Shown here: positions 8,610 through 15,151 of the stretch, in pieces
Layout: each line of letters opens with the position of its first letter
Numbering within the stretch: position 1 is the first letter of the stretch
Assembly (NCBI RefSeq): GCF_017309385.1
Contig: NZ_JAFJMJ010000003.1
Coordinates: 558,001-622,000 of the forward strand
DNA: 64,000 nt
Reading direction: 5' to 3'
DNA from: Amycolatopsis sp. 195334CR
GTDB lineage: Bacteria > Actinomycetota > Actinomycetes > Mycobacteriales > Pseudonocardiaceae
The notes under the pieces: generated by a model
Database searches by the model: none
Told to the model about the DNA's origin: nothing
What the model saw: only the letters and a program-made list of their open reading frames with translations
Made by a program: the position numbers and the translations under genes

Positions 8610-9359
8610 GTGAGCGAACGCGGGGAGTCGGGCACTCCGCGGCACGTGATCTTCGCGCCGCTGGCCGACGGCGGCCGGGTGGACGTGGTCGGCAGGCGGA
8701 TCAGCGAGGCGATCGGCCTCGGCCTGATCACCGACGGCGAGCAGCTGCCGAGCGAGACCGAACTGGCCGGCGCGCTCAACGTGTCCACGGTGACCCTGCG
8801 CGAGGCGCTGTCCTCCCTGCGGCAGCAGGGCCTGCTCGAAACGCGGCGCGGCCGCGGCGGCGGCAGCTTCGTCCGCGCCCCGGCCGACGCTTCCACCGCG
8901 CGCCTGCGCAAGCTGCTGCGCGAGACCGGCGTGCACGAGCTGCGCGAGATCGGCGACCAGCACCTCGCGGTGGCCGGGACCGCGGCCAGGCTGGCCGCCG
9001 AACGCGCCTCCGCCGACCACCTCGACCGGCTGCGCGGGCTGATCGACCAGCTCGCCGCGGCGGCCACGGTCGGCGAAAGACGGCGGGCCGACGGCCGGTT
9101 CCACATCGAGATCGCGGCCGCGGCCCAGTCGACCAGGCTCACCCGCCAGGAGATCGACCTGCAGGGCGAGATCGGCGAACTGCTGTGGATCCCGCTCGGC
9201 GAGGCGGTGCAGCTGGACGAAGCCGTGGCGCAGCACCGCGAGATCCTCGCCGCGATCGAAGCCGGTGACGGCGAGCGCGCCCGTGCGGCCACCGAATCCC
9301 ACATCGAGCACGGGATCGCCCGGCTCATCGAATTCCACCTGCAGCTCGCCCAGCGCTGA
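8610..9359 (+). CDS. FadR-subfamily GntR transcriptional regulator
   Basis: The 249-residue protein has an N-terminal winged HTH at about residues 25-85, with the typical GEQLPSETELAGALNVS and the recognition helix TVTLREALSSLRQQGLL followed by ETRRGRGGGSFV. The rest is an all-helical FCD ligand domain ending in HREILAAIEAGDGERARAATESHI. FadR-type regulators usually repress neighbouring catabolic genes until a carboxylate or amino-acid ligand binds. The GTG start is preceded by GGGAGG. Being divergent from the seven-gene operon, it is the obvious candidate regulator of it. The likely operator is the dyad at 8516. Confidence 0.9.
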   Translation: MSERGESGTPRHVIFAPLADGGRVDVVGRRISEAIGLGLITDGEQLPSETELAGALNVSTVTLREALSSLRQQGLLETRRGRGGGSFVRAPADASTARLRKLLRETGVHELREIGDQHLAVAGTAARLAAERASADHLDRLRGLIDQLAAAATVGERRRADGRFHIEIAAAAQSTRLTRQEIDLQGEIGELLWIPLGEAVQLDEAVAQHREILAAIEAGDGERARAATESHIEHGIARLIEFHLQLAQR

Positions 9360-9408
9360 GGCCTTACCCTGGGACCACTCACTGGCGAGCACGTGTTCTG
9401 GAGGCGCC

Positions 9409-10137
9409 GTGGCCCACGCGCGGGACCTGGACGACCGCGTGGCCACCGCGCGGGTCGAAGCCCTGTTGAACGAGGTTTTCGCCGGGATCGGCGCGCTGGC
9501 CGCGCAGGTGGTCGCGCTCTACGAACGGGCGGGCGCCGAGGGGCGCGCGCCGAGCACCACCGATCTCGCCGCGCTGCGCCCGGCCATCCTGGCCCACCTG
9601 CGCGGCCCCGGCCCGGCGCTGGCCGGCACCGGCGTGATCATGGCGCCCGAACTGCTGGCCGACGAACCGCGCTGGCTCGAATGGCTGCGCCTGCCGCTGG
9701 GCTCGTCCGAACCGTGCCCGCTGTCGGTGGATCTCGACCCGCACAGCGTGGCCGGGTACGAGTACACCTCGACCGAGTGGTTCTCCGCGCCCCGGCGCAC
9801 CGGGCGGCGCGTGGTCGTCGGCCCGTACGTCGACTACGCGGGCACCGACGAGTACATCCTCACCTTCGCCGAGCCGATCCGATCGGGTGAGCGGTTCCTC
9901 GGCGTGGCCGCGGCCGACATCCGCGCGACCGACTTCGAGCAGTCGATGCTGCCGGTGCTCGACGCCACCGCGCCACGCTCGGCGCTGGTCAACGGCTTCG
10001 GCCGGGTGATCGCGTCGAACTCGCCGGACACCCTGCTCGGCCTGCTCGCGCCGGAGGCCAGGCAGGAGTGCGCGCTCCCCCGCGGGGACGCGTGGGCCGA
10101 CTGCGACGGCCTGCCCTGGTCCCTCCGGACCGTCTGA
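9409..10137 (+). CDS. Cache (PDC-like) sensory-domain protein
   Basis: This 242-residue protein looks like a free-standing Cache/PDC sensory domain. A helical N-terminus (ARVEALLNEVFAGIGALAAQVVALY) leads into the conserved segment STEWFSAPRRTGRRVVVGPYVDYAGTDEY, and then the ADIRATDFEQSMLP and ALVNGFGRVIASN strands. I see no signal peptide, membrane helix or output domain, so it probably binds a small molecule such as an amino acid or amine in the cytoplasm. The GTG at 9409 is preceded by CTGGAGG. It follows the FadR-type regulator in the same direction, 49 bases apart, and the two likely respond to the substrate of the divergent operon. Its function is an inference from context. Confidence 0.75.
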   Translation: MAHARDLDDRVATARVEALLNEVFAGIGALAAQVVALYERAGAEGRAPSTTDLAALRPAILAHLRGPGPALAGTGVIMAPELLADEPRWLEWLRLPLGSSEPCPLSVDLDPHSVAGYEYTSTEWFSAPRRTGRRVVVGPYVDYAGTDEYILTFAEPIRSGERFLGVAAADIRATDFEQSMLPVLDATAPRSALVNGFGRVIASNSPDTLLGLLAPEARQECALPRGDAWADCDGLPWSLRTV

Positions 10138-10143
10138 CTTTGC

Positions 10144-10229
10144 TATGGTCGAAGGGAGTCCCCAGATCCAGGAGCGTTGACGTGGCAGGTGAAGACGACA
10201 TCTCCGGGTGAGCCCGGAGCTGCCAGGCC
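10144..10229 (+). promoter_or_regulatory. Promoter and 5' attenuator leader of the ABC-F operon
   Basis: A TATGGT -10-like box at 10144-10149 precedes a leader of about 170 bases before the first ABC-F gene. The leader holds a short ORF with its own Shine-Dalgarno (10182-10211) and a hairpin, CTCCGGG (10202-10208) with CCCGGAG (10213-10219), that covers the last leader codons and stop. A terminator-like structure with a T-run follows. GACGAC within the leader ORF (10194-10199) can also pair with GTCGTC at 10273-10278, giving alternative folds. This is the layout of ribosome-mediated attenuation known for several antibiotic-responsive ABC-F and erm genes. Confidence 0.6.
10182..10211 (+). CDS. 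Nine-codon leader peptide of the ABC-F attenuator
   Basis: GTG at 10182 opens a nine-codon frame (M-A-G-E-D-D-I-S-G, then TGA at 10209-10211). It is preceded by an ideal AGGAG at 10170-10174 with a seven-base gap. A ribosome stalled in this frame would disrupt the hairpin at 10202-10219 and change folding of the downstream terminator. Leader peptides of this length are usual for drug-sensing attenuators. It is too short to be judged by similarity, so the call rests on the ribosome site and on the overlapping RNA structure. Confidence 0.55.
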   Translation: MAGEDDISG

Positions 10230-10272
10230 ACCGGCAGGCTGAACCCAGCCTTCGCCGTCGTGGCCGGTTTTT
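10230..10272 (+). terminator. Attenuator terminator upstream of the ABC-F genes
   Basis: ACCGGC (10230-10235) pairs with GCCGGT (10263-10268), and the inner GGCTG (10237-10241) pairs with CAGCC (10246-10250). The outer stem runs into a five-T tract (10268-10272). An alternative six-pair stem uses GGCCAC (10226-10231) and GTGGCC (10260-10265). A T-run after G/C stems is rare in this window, which supports a true Rho-independent attenuator. A 12-base bulge weakens the structure, as expected for a conditional terminator. Confidence 0.55.
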
Positions 10273-10328
10273 GTCGTCCACCACACACTTTTCGGGGTCG
10301 TCCCCGCACACTTTCCTGAGGTCTCGAC

Positions 10329-11936
10329 ATGTCCGACGCCGCTGTCGTCTGCACCAACCTGTCCTTCTCCTGGCCCGACGACACCCCCGTCTTCGACCAG
10401 CTCTCCTTCTCGCTGCCCGGCGGCCGCACCGGGCTGGTCGCGCCGAACGGCGCCGGGAAGTCCACTTTGCTCAAACTCGTCGCCGGTGCGCTGACGCCCG
10501 CGTCCGGCTCGGTCTCGGTGGACGGCGTGCTCGGGTACCTCCCGCAGGACCTGCCGCTGACGCAGGATCTGAGCGTGGCCGAGGTGCTGGGGATCGCCCC
10601 TGTGCTGCGGGCACTGGAGGCCATCGAAGCCGGGGACGCCGACGAGGCGCACTTCACCACCATCGGCACCGACTGGGACGTCGAAGAACGCACGCGCGCC
10701 CAGCTGGCCCGGCTCGGTCTCGGCGGGCTCGCGCTCGACCGCCGCCTCGACACGCTCAGCGGCGGGCAGATCGTCTCGCTCGGCCTGGCCGCACAACTGC
10801 TGAAGCGGCCCGACGTGCTGCTGCTCGACGAGCCCACCAACAACCTCGACCTCGACGCGCGCCACCAGCTCTACGACGTGCTCGCCGACTGGACCGGCTG
10901 CCTGCTGGTGGTCAGCCACGACCGCGAGCTGCTCGACCGGATGGACCGCATCGCCGAACTCGACCGCGGCGAAATCCGGTTCTACGGCGGCAATTTCACC
11001 GAGTACGAGCAGGCGGTGCAGGCCGCGCGCGAGGTCGCGGAGAAGAACATCCGCAACGCCGAGCAGGAGGTCAAACGCGAGAAGCGGGAGATGCAGCAGG
11101 CACGCGAACGGGCGGCGCGCCGGGCCAGCAACGCCTCGCGCAATCTCGGCAACGCCGGGCTGCCGAAGATCTTCGCCGGGACCATGAAGCGCAACGCGCA
11201 GGAGTCGGCGGGCAAGGCCGACGGCACGCACGGCGCCCGGCTCGACGCGGCCAAGGCCAAACTGGACCAGGCCGAGCGTTCGCTGCGCGAGGACCAGAAG
11301 ATCGCGCTGCACCTGCCGCAGACGGCCGTGCCCGCCGGGCGCACGCTGTTCCTCGGTCAACGGCTTCGAGTGCGGGAGCTGTTCGCCGGGGATGGGGCCG
11401 ACCTGGCCATCCGCGGGCCCGAGCGGATCTCGCTGACCGGTGCCAACGGCAGCGGGAAGTCCACGCTCCTGCGGATCGTGCAGGGCGAACTCGAACCGGA
11501 GAGCGGTGAGGTGCGCCGGTCCGACGGCCGGATCGCCTACCTTTCGCAGCGCCTCGACCTGCTCGACCCCGAACGCACGGTGGCCGAGAACCTCGCCGAC
11601 GCCGCGCCGGCGATGCTGCCCGCGGATCGGATGAACCTGTTGGCACGCTTCCTGTTCCGCGGTGCGAGGACGCAGTTGCCGGTCGGTGTGCTCTCCGGTG
11701 GCGAACGGCTGCGCGCCACGCTGGCCTGCGTGCTGTTCGCCGAACCGGCACCGCAGCTGCTCCTGCTCGACGAGCCGACCAACAACCTCGACCTGGTCAG
11801 CGCCGGGCAGCTGGAGAACGCGCTCAACGCCTACGAAGGCGCGTTCGTGGTGGTCAGCCACGACGAGCGGTTCCTGGCGAACATCGGCATACAACGAAGG
11901 CTGCGGCTGGAAGGCGGACGGCTGGCCGAAGCGTGA
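10329..11936 (+). CDS. ABC-F ribosomal protection ATPase (first of tandem pair)
   Basis: The 535-residue protein has two ABC ATPase domains and no membrane segments, as in ABC-F proteins that bind the ribosomal E site and displace antibiotics or aid translation. Domain 1 has Walker A with Lys44, LSGGQ at 143-147 and LLLDEPT ending at 170. Domain 2 has Walker A with Lys377, LSGGE at 455-459 and DEPTNNLD from 481. The two are joined by a long basic linker (about 222-335), the position of the antibiotic-resistance domain. The attenuator in front of it favours a drug-inducible resistance role over housekeeping. Its stop overlaps the GTG of the next gene by four bases. The drug class cannot be read from sequence. 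Confidence 0.88.
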   Translation: MSDAAVVCTNLSFSWPDDTPVFDQLSFSLPGGRTGLVAPNGAGKSTLLKLVAGALTPASGSVSVDGVLGYLPQDLPLTQDLSVAEVLGIAPVLRALEAIEAGDADEAHFTTIGTDWDVEERTRAQLARLGLGGLALDRRLDTLSGGQIVSLGLAAQLLKRPDVLLLDEPTNNLDLDARHQLYDVLADWTGCLLVVSHDRELLDRMDRIAELDRGEIRFYGGNFTEYEQAVQAAREVAEKNIRNAEQEVKREKREMQQARERAARRASNASRNLGNAGLPKIFAGTMKRNAQESAGKADGTHGARLDAAKAKLDQAERSLREDQKIALHLPQTAVPAGRTLFLGQRLRVRELFAGDGADLAIRGPERISLTGANGSGKSTLLRIVQGELEPESGEVRRSDGRIAYLSQRLDLLDPERTVAENLADAAPAMLPADRMNLLARFLFRGARTQLPVGVLSGGERLRATLACVLFAEPAPQLLLLDEPTNNLDLVSAGQLENALNAYEGAFVVVSHDERFLANIGIQRRLRLEGGRLAEA

Positions 11937-13519
11937 GCGCCCTGGTGGCCCGCGAGCTCGTGCGCGGCTTCGGCGGCCGCCGGGTGCTCGACGGCGTCTC
12001 GCTGACCGCGGCTCCCGGGCACCGGATCGGGTTGATCGGCGAGAACGGCGCCGGGAAGTCGACCCTGCTGCGCCTGCTGTCCGGAGTGGACGAACCCGAG
12101 CGCGGCACGGTCACCCGGCCGGCGGATCTCGGCTACCTGCACCAGGAAATGCCGTTCGACGGCACGGCAAAGGTGACCGACGTGCTCGACGACGCACTGG
12201 CCGACGCCCGTACGACGCTGTCCTCATTGGACAAGCTGGGCGCCGCGCTCGACGATCCCGACCGGCTCGACGAGTACGCCGAGCTCCTGGAATACGCACA
12301 GCGGCACGACGTCTGGGACGCCGACCGGCGCGCCGAGATCGTGCTGGCCGGGCTCGGGCTCGGCGCGGTCGAGCACCATCGCACGCTCGCGTCGCTGTCC
12401 GGCGGGCAGCGCGGGCGGCTGGCGCTGGCCGCGCTGCTGGTGCGCCGCCCGTCCGCGCTGCTGCTCGACGAACCGACGAACCACCTCGACGACGACGCGG
12501 CGGCGTACCTGGAAGAACAGCTCCGCGGGCTGCCGGGCACGGTGGTGGTGGCCAGCCACGACCGCGCGTTCCTCGACGCGGTGTGCACCGACGTGCTCGA
12601 CCTCGACCCCGCGGTGGACGGCCCGACGCGGTACGGCGGCAACTACAGCGCCTACCTGGCCGAGAAGCACGCGGAACGGCAGCGCTGGGAACGCCGGTTC
12701 GCCGAGGAGCAGGAGGAGATCGCCGAGCTGCGCGACGCACTGGGCCTGACCACGCACCAGGTGGCGCACCACGGCGTCAAGCGGGACAACGAGAAGATGG
12801 GGTACGGGCACACGGCGGGCCGGGTGCAGAACCAGATCTCGCGCCGGGTGCGCAACACCACCCGCCGGCTGGAGGAGCTGGAACGGCGGCGGGTTCCGCC
12901 ACCCCCGCCGCCGCTGCGGTTCCAGCCCGGTGCGCTGGCCGAGCAGGCGCCGGGCGAGGTGCTGGTGGCGTTGCGCGAAGTGCACCTGCCCGGACGCCTG
13001 TCTGTTGATCGCCTCGAGGTGACGGCCACCGAACGGCTGCTCGTCACCGGGGCCAACGGTGCCGGTAAGTCGACACTGCTGGCCGTGCTGGCCGGGCACG
13101 TCGAGGTGGCCGGGGTTCGCCGCCAGGAGGGGTTGCGGATCGGGTTGCTGAGCCAGGACACCGAATTCGACCGGCCCGACCTCAGCGCGCGGGCGATCTA
13201 CCGGTCGGTGCTCGGCCCGGACGCGGTGCCGCTCGTATCGCTGGGCCTGCTGGGCAGGCGGGATCTCGGCAAGCCCGTCGGCGCGCTGTCGGCCGGCCAA
13301 CGGCGGCGGCTCGCGCTGGCGTTGCTGGTGGCCGACCAGCCGCAGTTGCTGCTGCTCGACGAGCCGACGAACCACCTGTCCCCCACGCTGTGCGACGAAC
13401 TGGAGGACGCGCTGGGCAGCGGTCCCGGTGCGATCGTGGTGGCCAGCCACGACCGGTGGCTGCGCTCGCGCTGGGGCGGCACCACCATCCGGCTGGGCCC
13501 CGATGACGTACGCCCGTGA
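11933..13519 (+). CDS. ABC-F ATPase (second of tandem pair)
   Basis: This 528-residue ABC-F protein begins at a GTG overlapping the stop of the first (GTGA). Domain 1 has Walker A Lys42, LSGGQ 155-159 and Asp179-Glu180. Domain 2 has Walker A Lys379, a variant signature LSAGQ at 452-456 and Asp476-Glu477. The linker contains a highly charged helix (AEKHAERQRWERRFAEEQ) and a run of six prolines before domain 2. It differs clearly from the first protein, so the pair is not a recent duplication. It resembles TlrC/OleB-type macrolide and lincosamide resistance ABC-F proteins in layout. Its 3' end carries the palindromic operator that drives ohr. Confidence 0.85.
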   Translation: MSALVARELVRGFGGRRVLDGVSLTAAPGHRIGLIGENGAGKSTLLRLLSGVDEPERGTVTRPADLGYLHQEMPFDGTAKVTDVLDDALADARTTLSSLDKLGAALDDPDRLDEYAELLEYAQRHDVWDADRRAEIVLAGLGLGAVEHHRTLASLSGGQRGRLALAALLVRRPSALLLDEPTNHLDDDAAAYLEEQLRGLPGTVVVASHDRAFLDAVCTDVLDLDPAVDGPTRYGGNYSAYLAEKHAERQRWERRFAEEQEEIAELRDALGLTTHQVAHHGVKRDNEKMGYGHTAGRVQNQISRRVRNTTRRLEELERRRVPPPPPPLRFQPGALAEQAPGEVLVALREVHLPGRLSVDRLEVTATERLLVTGANGAGKSTLLAVLAGHVEVAGVRRQEGLRIGLLSQDTEFDRPDLSARAIYRSVLGPDAVPLVSLGLLGRRDLGKPVGALSAGQRRRLALALLVADQPQLLLLDEPTNHLSPTLCDELEDALGSGPGAIVVASHDRWLRSRWGGTTIRLGPDDVRP

Positions 13520-13562
13520 CGTCACCCGACGGTCTCGGAGGTGGTCCGGCCGGTTCTAGCGT
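13504..13562 (+). promoter_or_regulatory. ohr promoter: palindromic operator (copy A) and -10 box
   Basis: The operator at 13504-13524 has the form TGACGT-N9-ACGTCA. A TAGCGT -10 box lies at 13557-13562, exactly 53 bases after the operator start. The dyad overlaps the last codons of the second ABC-F gene. Two further copies with identical spacing precede the alpha/beta hydrolase gene (copy C) and the DUF6130-type lipoprotein gene (copy B). There is no -35 consensus at the expected place, which suggests dependence on an activator. Confidence 0.75.
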
Positions 13563-13597
13563 TCTCCCGCAATCACCACAGCGATAAGGAAAACGCG

Positions 13598-14029
13598 ATG
13601 CCTGAGATCACCTACACCGCCGTCGCCACCTCCACCGCGGAGGGCCGCAACGGCGGCCGCGCGACCTCCGACGACGGCGCGCTCGACGTCACCCTCGCCG
13701 TGCCCGCGGCACTCGGCGGCGCCGGTGGCGGCACGAACCCGGAGCAGTTGTTCGCCGCGGGCTGGGCGTCCTGCTTCGTCGGGGCCGTGCGCCGGGTGGC
13801 GACCGCGAAGCAGGTGCGGCCCGGCGACCTCGCGGTCGTCGCGGAGGTCACCCTCCACCACGACACCGAGGCGAGCGAGTTCAAGCTCAGCGCCGCGCTG
13901 CACCTGGAAGCCTCGGGCATCGACCAGGCCACCGCCGACGAACTGGTGCGGGGCGCGCACCAGATCTGCCCGTACTCGAAGGCGACCCGGGGCAACGTGG
14001 AGGTCTCGCTGGACGCCACGGTCGCCTAG
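13598..14029 (+). CDS. ohr: Organic hydroperoxide resistance protein (Ohr/OsmC family)
   Basis: The 143-residue protein is a thiol peroxidase of the Ohr group, which reduces organic and fatty-acid hydroperoxides with lipoylated proteins as electron donors. The two redox cysteines are present: Cys59 in GWASCFVGA and Cys124 in the diagnostic HQICPYSKATRGN. Length and the GGGTNPEQLFAAG segment match Ohr. The ATG at 13598 is preceded by AAGGA. No OhrR-type MarR regulator is adjacent; instead the promoter carries the LAL-linked operator copy A. The last four bases overlap the convergent alpha/beta hydrolase gene. Confidence 0.92.
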   Translation: MPEITYTAVATSTAEGRNGGRATSDDGALDVTLAVPAALGGAGGGTNPEQLFAAGWASCFVGAVRRVATAKQVRPGDLAVVAEVTLHHDTEASEFKLSAALHLEASGIDQATADELVRGAHQICPYSKATRGNVEVSLDATVA

Positions 14030-15051
14030 AGCCGGTCCGCGTCCACGATGGCCTGGGTGAACGGTTCGGGAGCCTCCTGCGGAACGTTGTGCCCGATCCC
14101 GGCGAAGACGCGGTGTTCGTACTTGCCGGTGAACTTGGCGCGGTAGGGCTTCCCGTCCGCCGCCGCGCCGTCGAAGTCGCTGCCGATCGTGATGGTGGGT
14201 ACGGCGATCGACGGCGCGGTGGCGAGCTTCTGCTCGTAGGCGTCGTACTGCGCCTCGCCCGGTGCGAGACCGAGGCGCCAGCGGTAGTTGTGGATGACGA
14301 TGTCGACGTGGTCGGGGTTGTCGAAGGCGGCCGCGCTCCGGTCGTAGGTGGCGTCGTCGAATGTCCACTGTGGAGACGCTCGCTGCCAGATCAGCTTGTT
14401 GAACTCGCGCGTGTTCTGGCGGTACCCGAGCACCCCGCGCTCGGTGGCGAAGTAGTACTGGTACCACCAGCCCAGCTCGGCCGCGGGCGCCAGCGGCTGC
14501 TGGTTCGCCTGGAGGTTGGTGATGATGTAGCCGCTCACCGAGACCAGCGCCTTGCAGCGCTCCGGCCACAGCGCGGCGATGATGGCGACCGTGCGCGCAC
14601 CCCAGTCGAAGCCGCCGAGCACCGCCTTGCCGATGCCCAGTGCGTCCAGGAAGGCGACCACGTCGGCGGCGATGGCCGACTGCTGTCCATTGCGGACGGT
14701 GCCGTCAGACAGGAACCGGGTCGCGCCGTACCCCCGCAGGAACGGGATGAGCACCCGGTACCCCTGCGCGGCCAGCAGCGGCGCGACGTCGGCGTAGCTG
14801 TGCCCGTCGTACGGCCAGCCGTGCACCAGCACCACCGGCGTCCCGGTGGCCGGCCCGAATTCGGCGTACGCCGTGCTGAGCACCCCGGCGGTGACCTGCT
14901 TGATCGGGCCGAGCGAGGTGTTCTTCCCCTCGCCCGCCCGCAGGTCCGGCGCCGCGGCGGGTTTCTCCGGCGAGCACGCGGCCAGCGAACCGGCCGCCAC
15001 CCCGGCCGCGCCCGCGGCCAGCACCTGGGTGAATCGTCGCCTGCTGATCAT
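14026..15051 (-). CDS. Exported alpha/beta hydrolase (epoxide hydrolase-like lipoprotein)
   Basis: This 341-residue protein starts with a twin-arginine signal (SRRRF) and a lipobox ending at Cys26, so it should be a Tat-exported lipoprotein. The fold shows the oxyanion segment HGWP at 77-80 and a nucleophile elbow GGFDWGA, where Asp149 replaces the usual serine. Asp is typical of epoxide hydrolases and haloalkane dehalogenases. The catalytic His is probably in GIGHNVPQEAPE near the end. The gene is driven from the region containing operator copy C, which places it in the same regulon as ohr and the tannase-like gene. The substrate is unknown. Confidence 0.85.
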   Translation of the reverse strand: MISRRRFTQVLAAGAAGVAAGSLAACSPEKPAAAPDLRAGEGKNTSLGPIKQVTAGVLSTAYAEFGPATGTPVVLVHGWPYDGHSYADVAPLLAAQGYRVLIPFLRGYGATRFLSDGTVRNGQQSAIAADVVAFLDALGIGKAVLGGFDWGARTVAIIAALWPERCKALVSVSGYIITNLQANQQPLAPAAELGWWYQYYFATERGVLGYRQNTREFNKLIWQRASPQWTFDDATYDRSAAAFDNPDHVDIVIHNYRWRLGLAPGEAQYDAYEQKLATAPSIAVPTITIGSDFDGAAADGKPYRAKFTGKYEHRVFAGIGHNVPQEAPEPFTQAIVDADRL

Positions 15052-15092
15052 CCGGAACTCCCTGCGCGATCGTCGTGGTGGAAACGACCGCG

Positions 15093-15151
15093 ACGTTAGG
15101 CAGCCGGCGCCACCCGCGGCGACCGTCGAGTGACGCTGCCGGCGTACGTCA
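15093..15151 (-). promoter_or_regulatory. Alpha/beta hydrolase promoter: palindromic operator (copy C) and -10 box
   Basis: On the minus strand, TGACGT-N9-GCGTCA starts at 15151 and ends at 15131. A TAACGT -10 box lies at 15098-15093, again 53 bases after the operator start. The first TGA of the operator is also the stop codon of the LAL regulator gene. One half-site differs from the consensus (GCGTCA). The start codon of the hydrolase is at 15051, about 36 bases after the predicted transcription start. Confidence 0.75.

Noticed and set aside
13598..14029. OhrR-controlled ohr
   Set aside because: No MarR/OhrR gene lies next to it, and the promoter instead holds the shared TGACGT-N9-ACGTCA operator.
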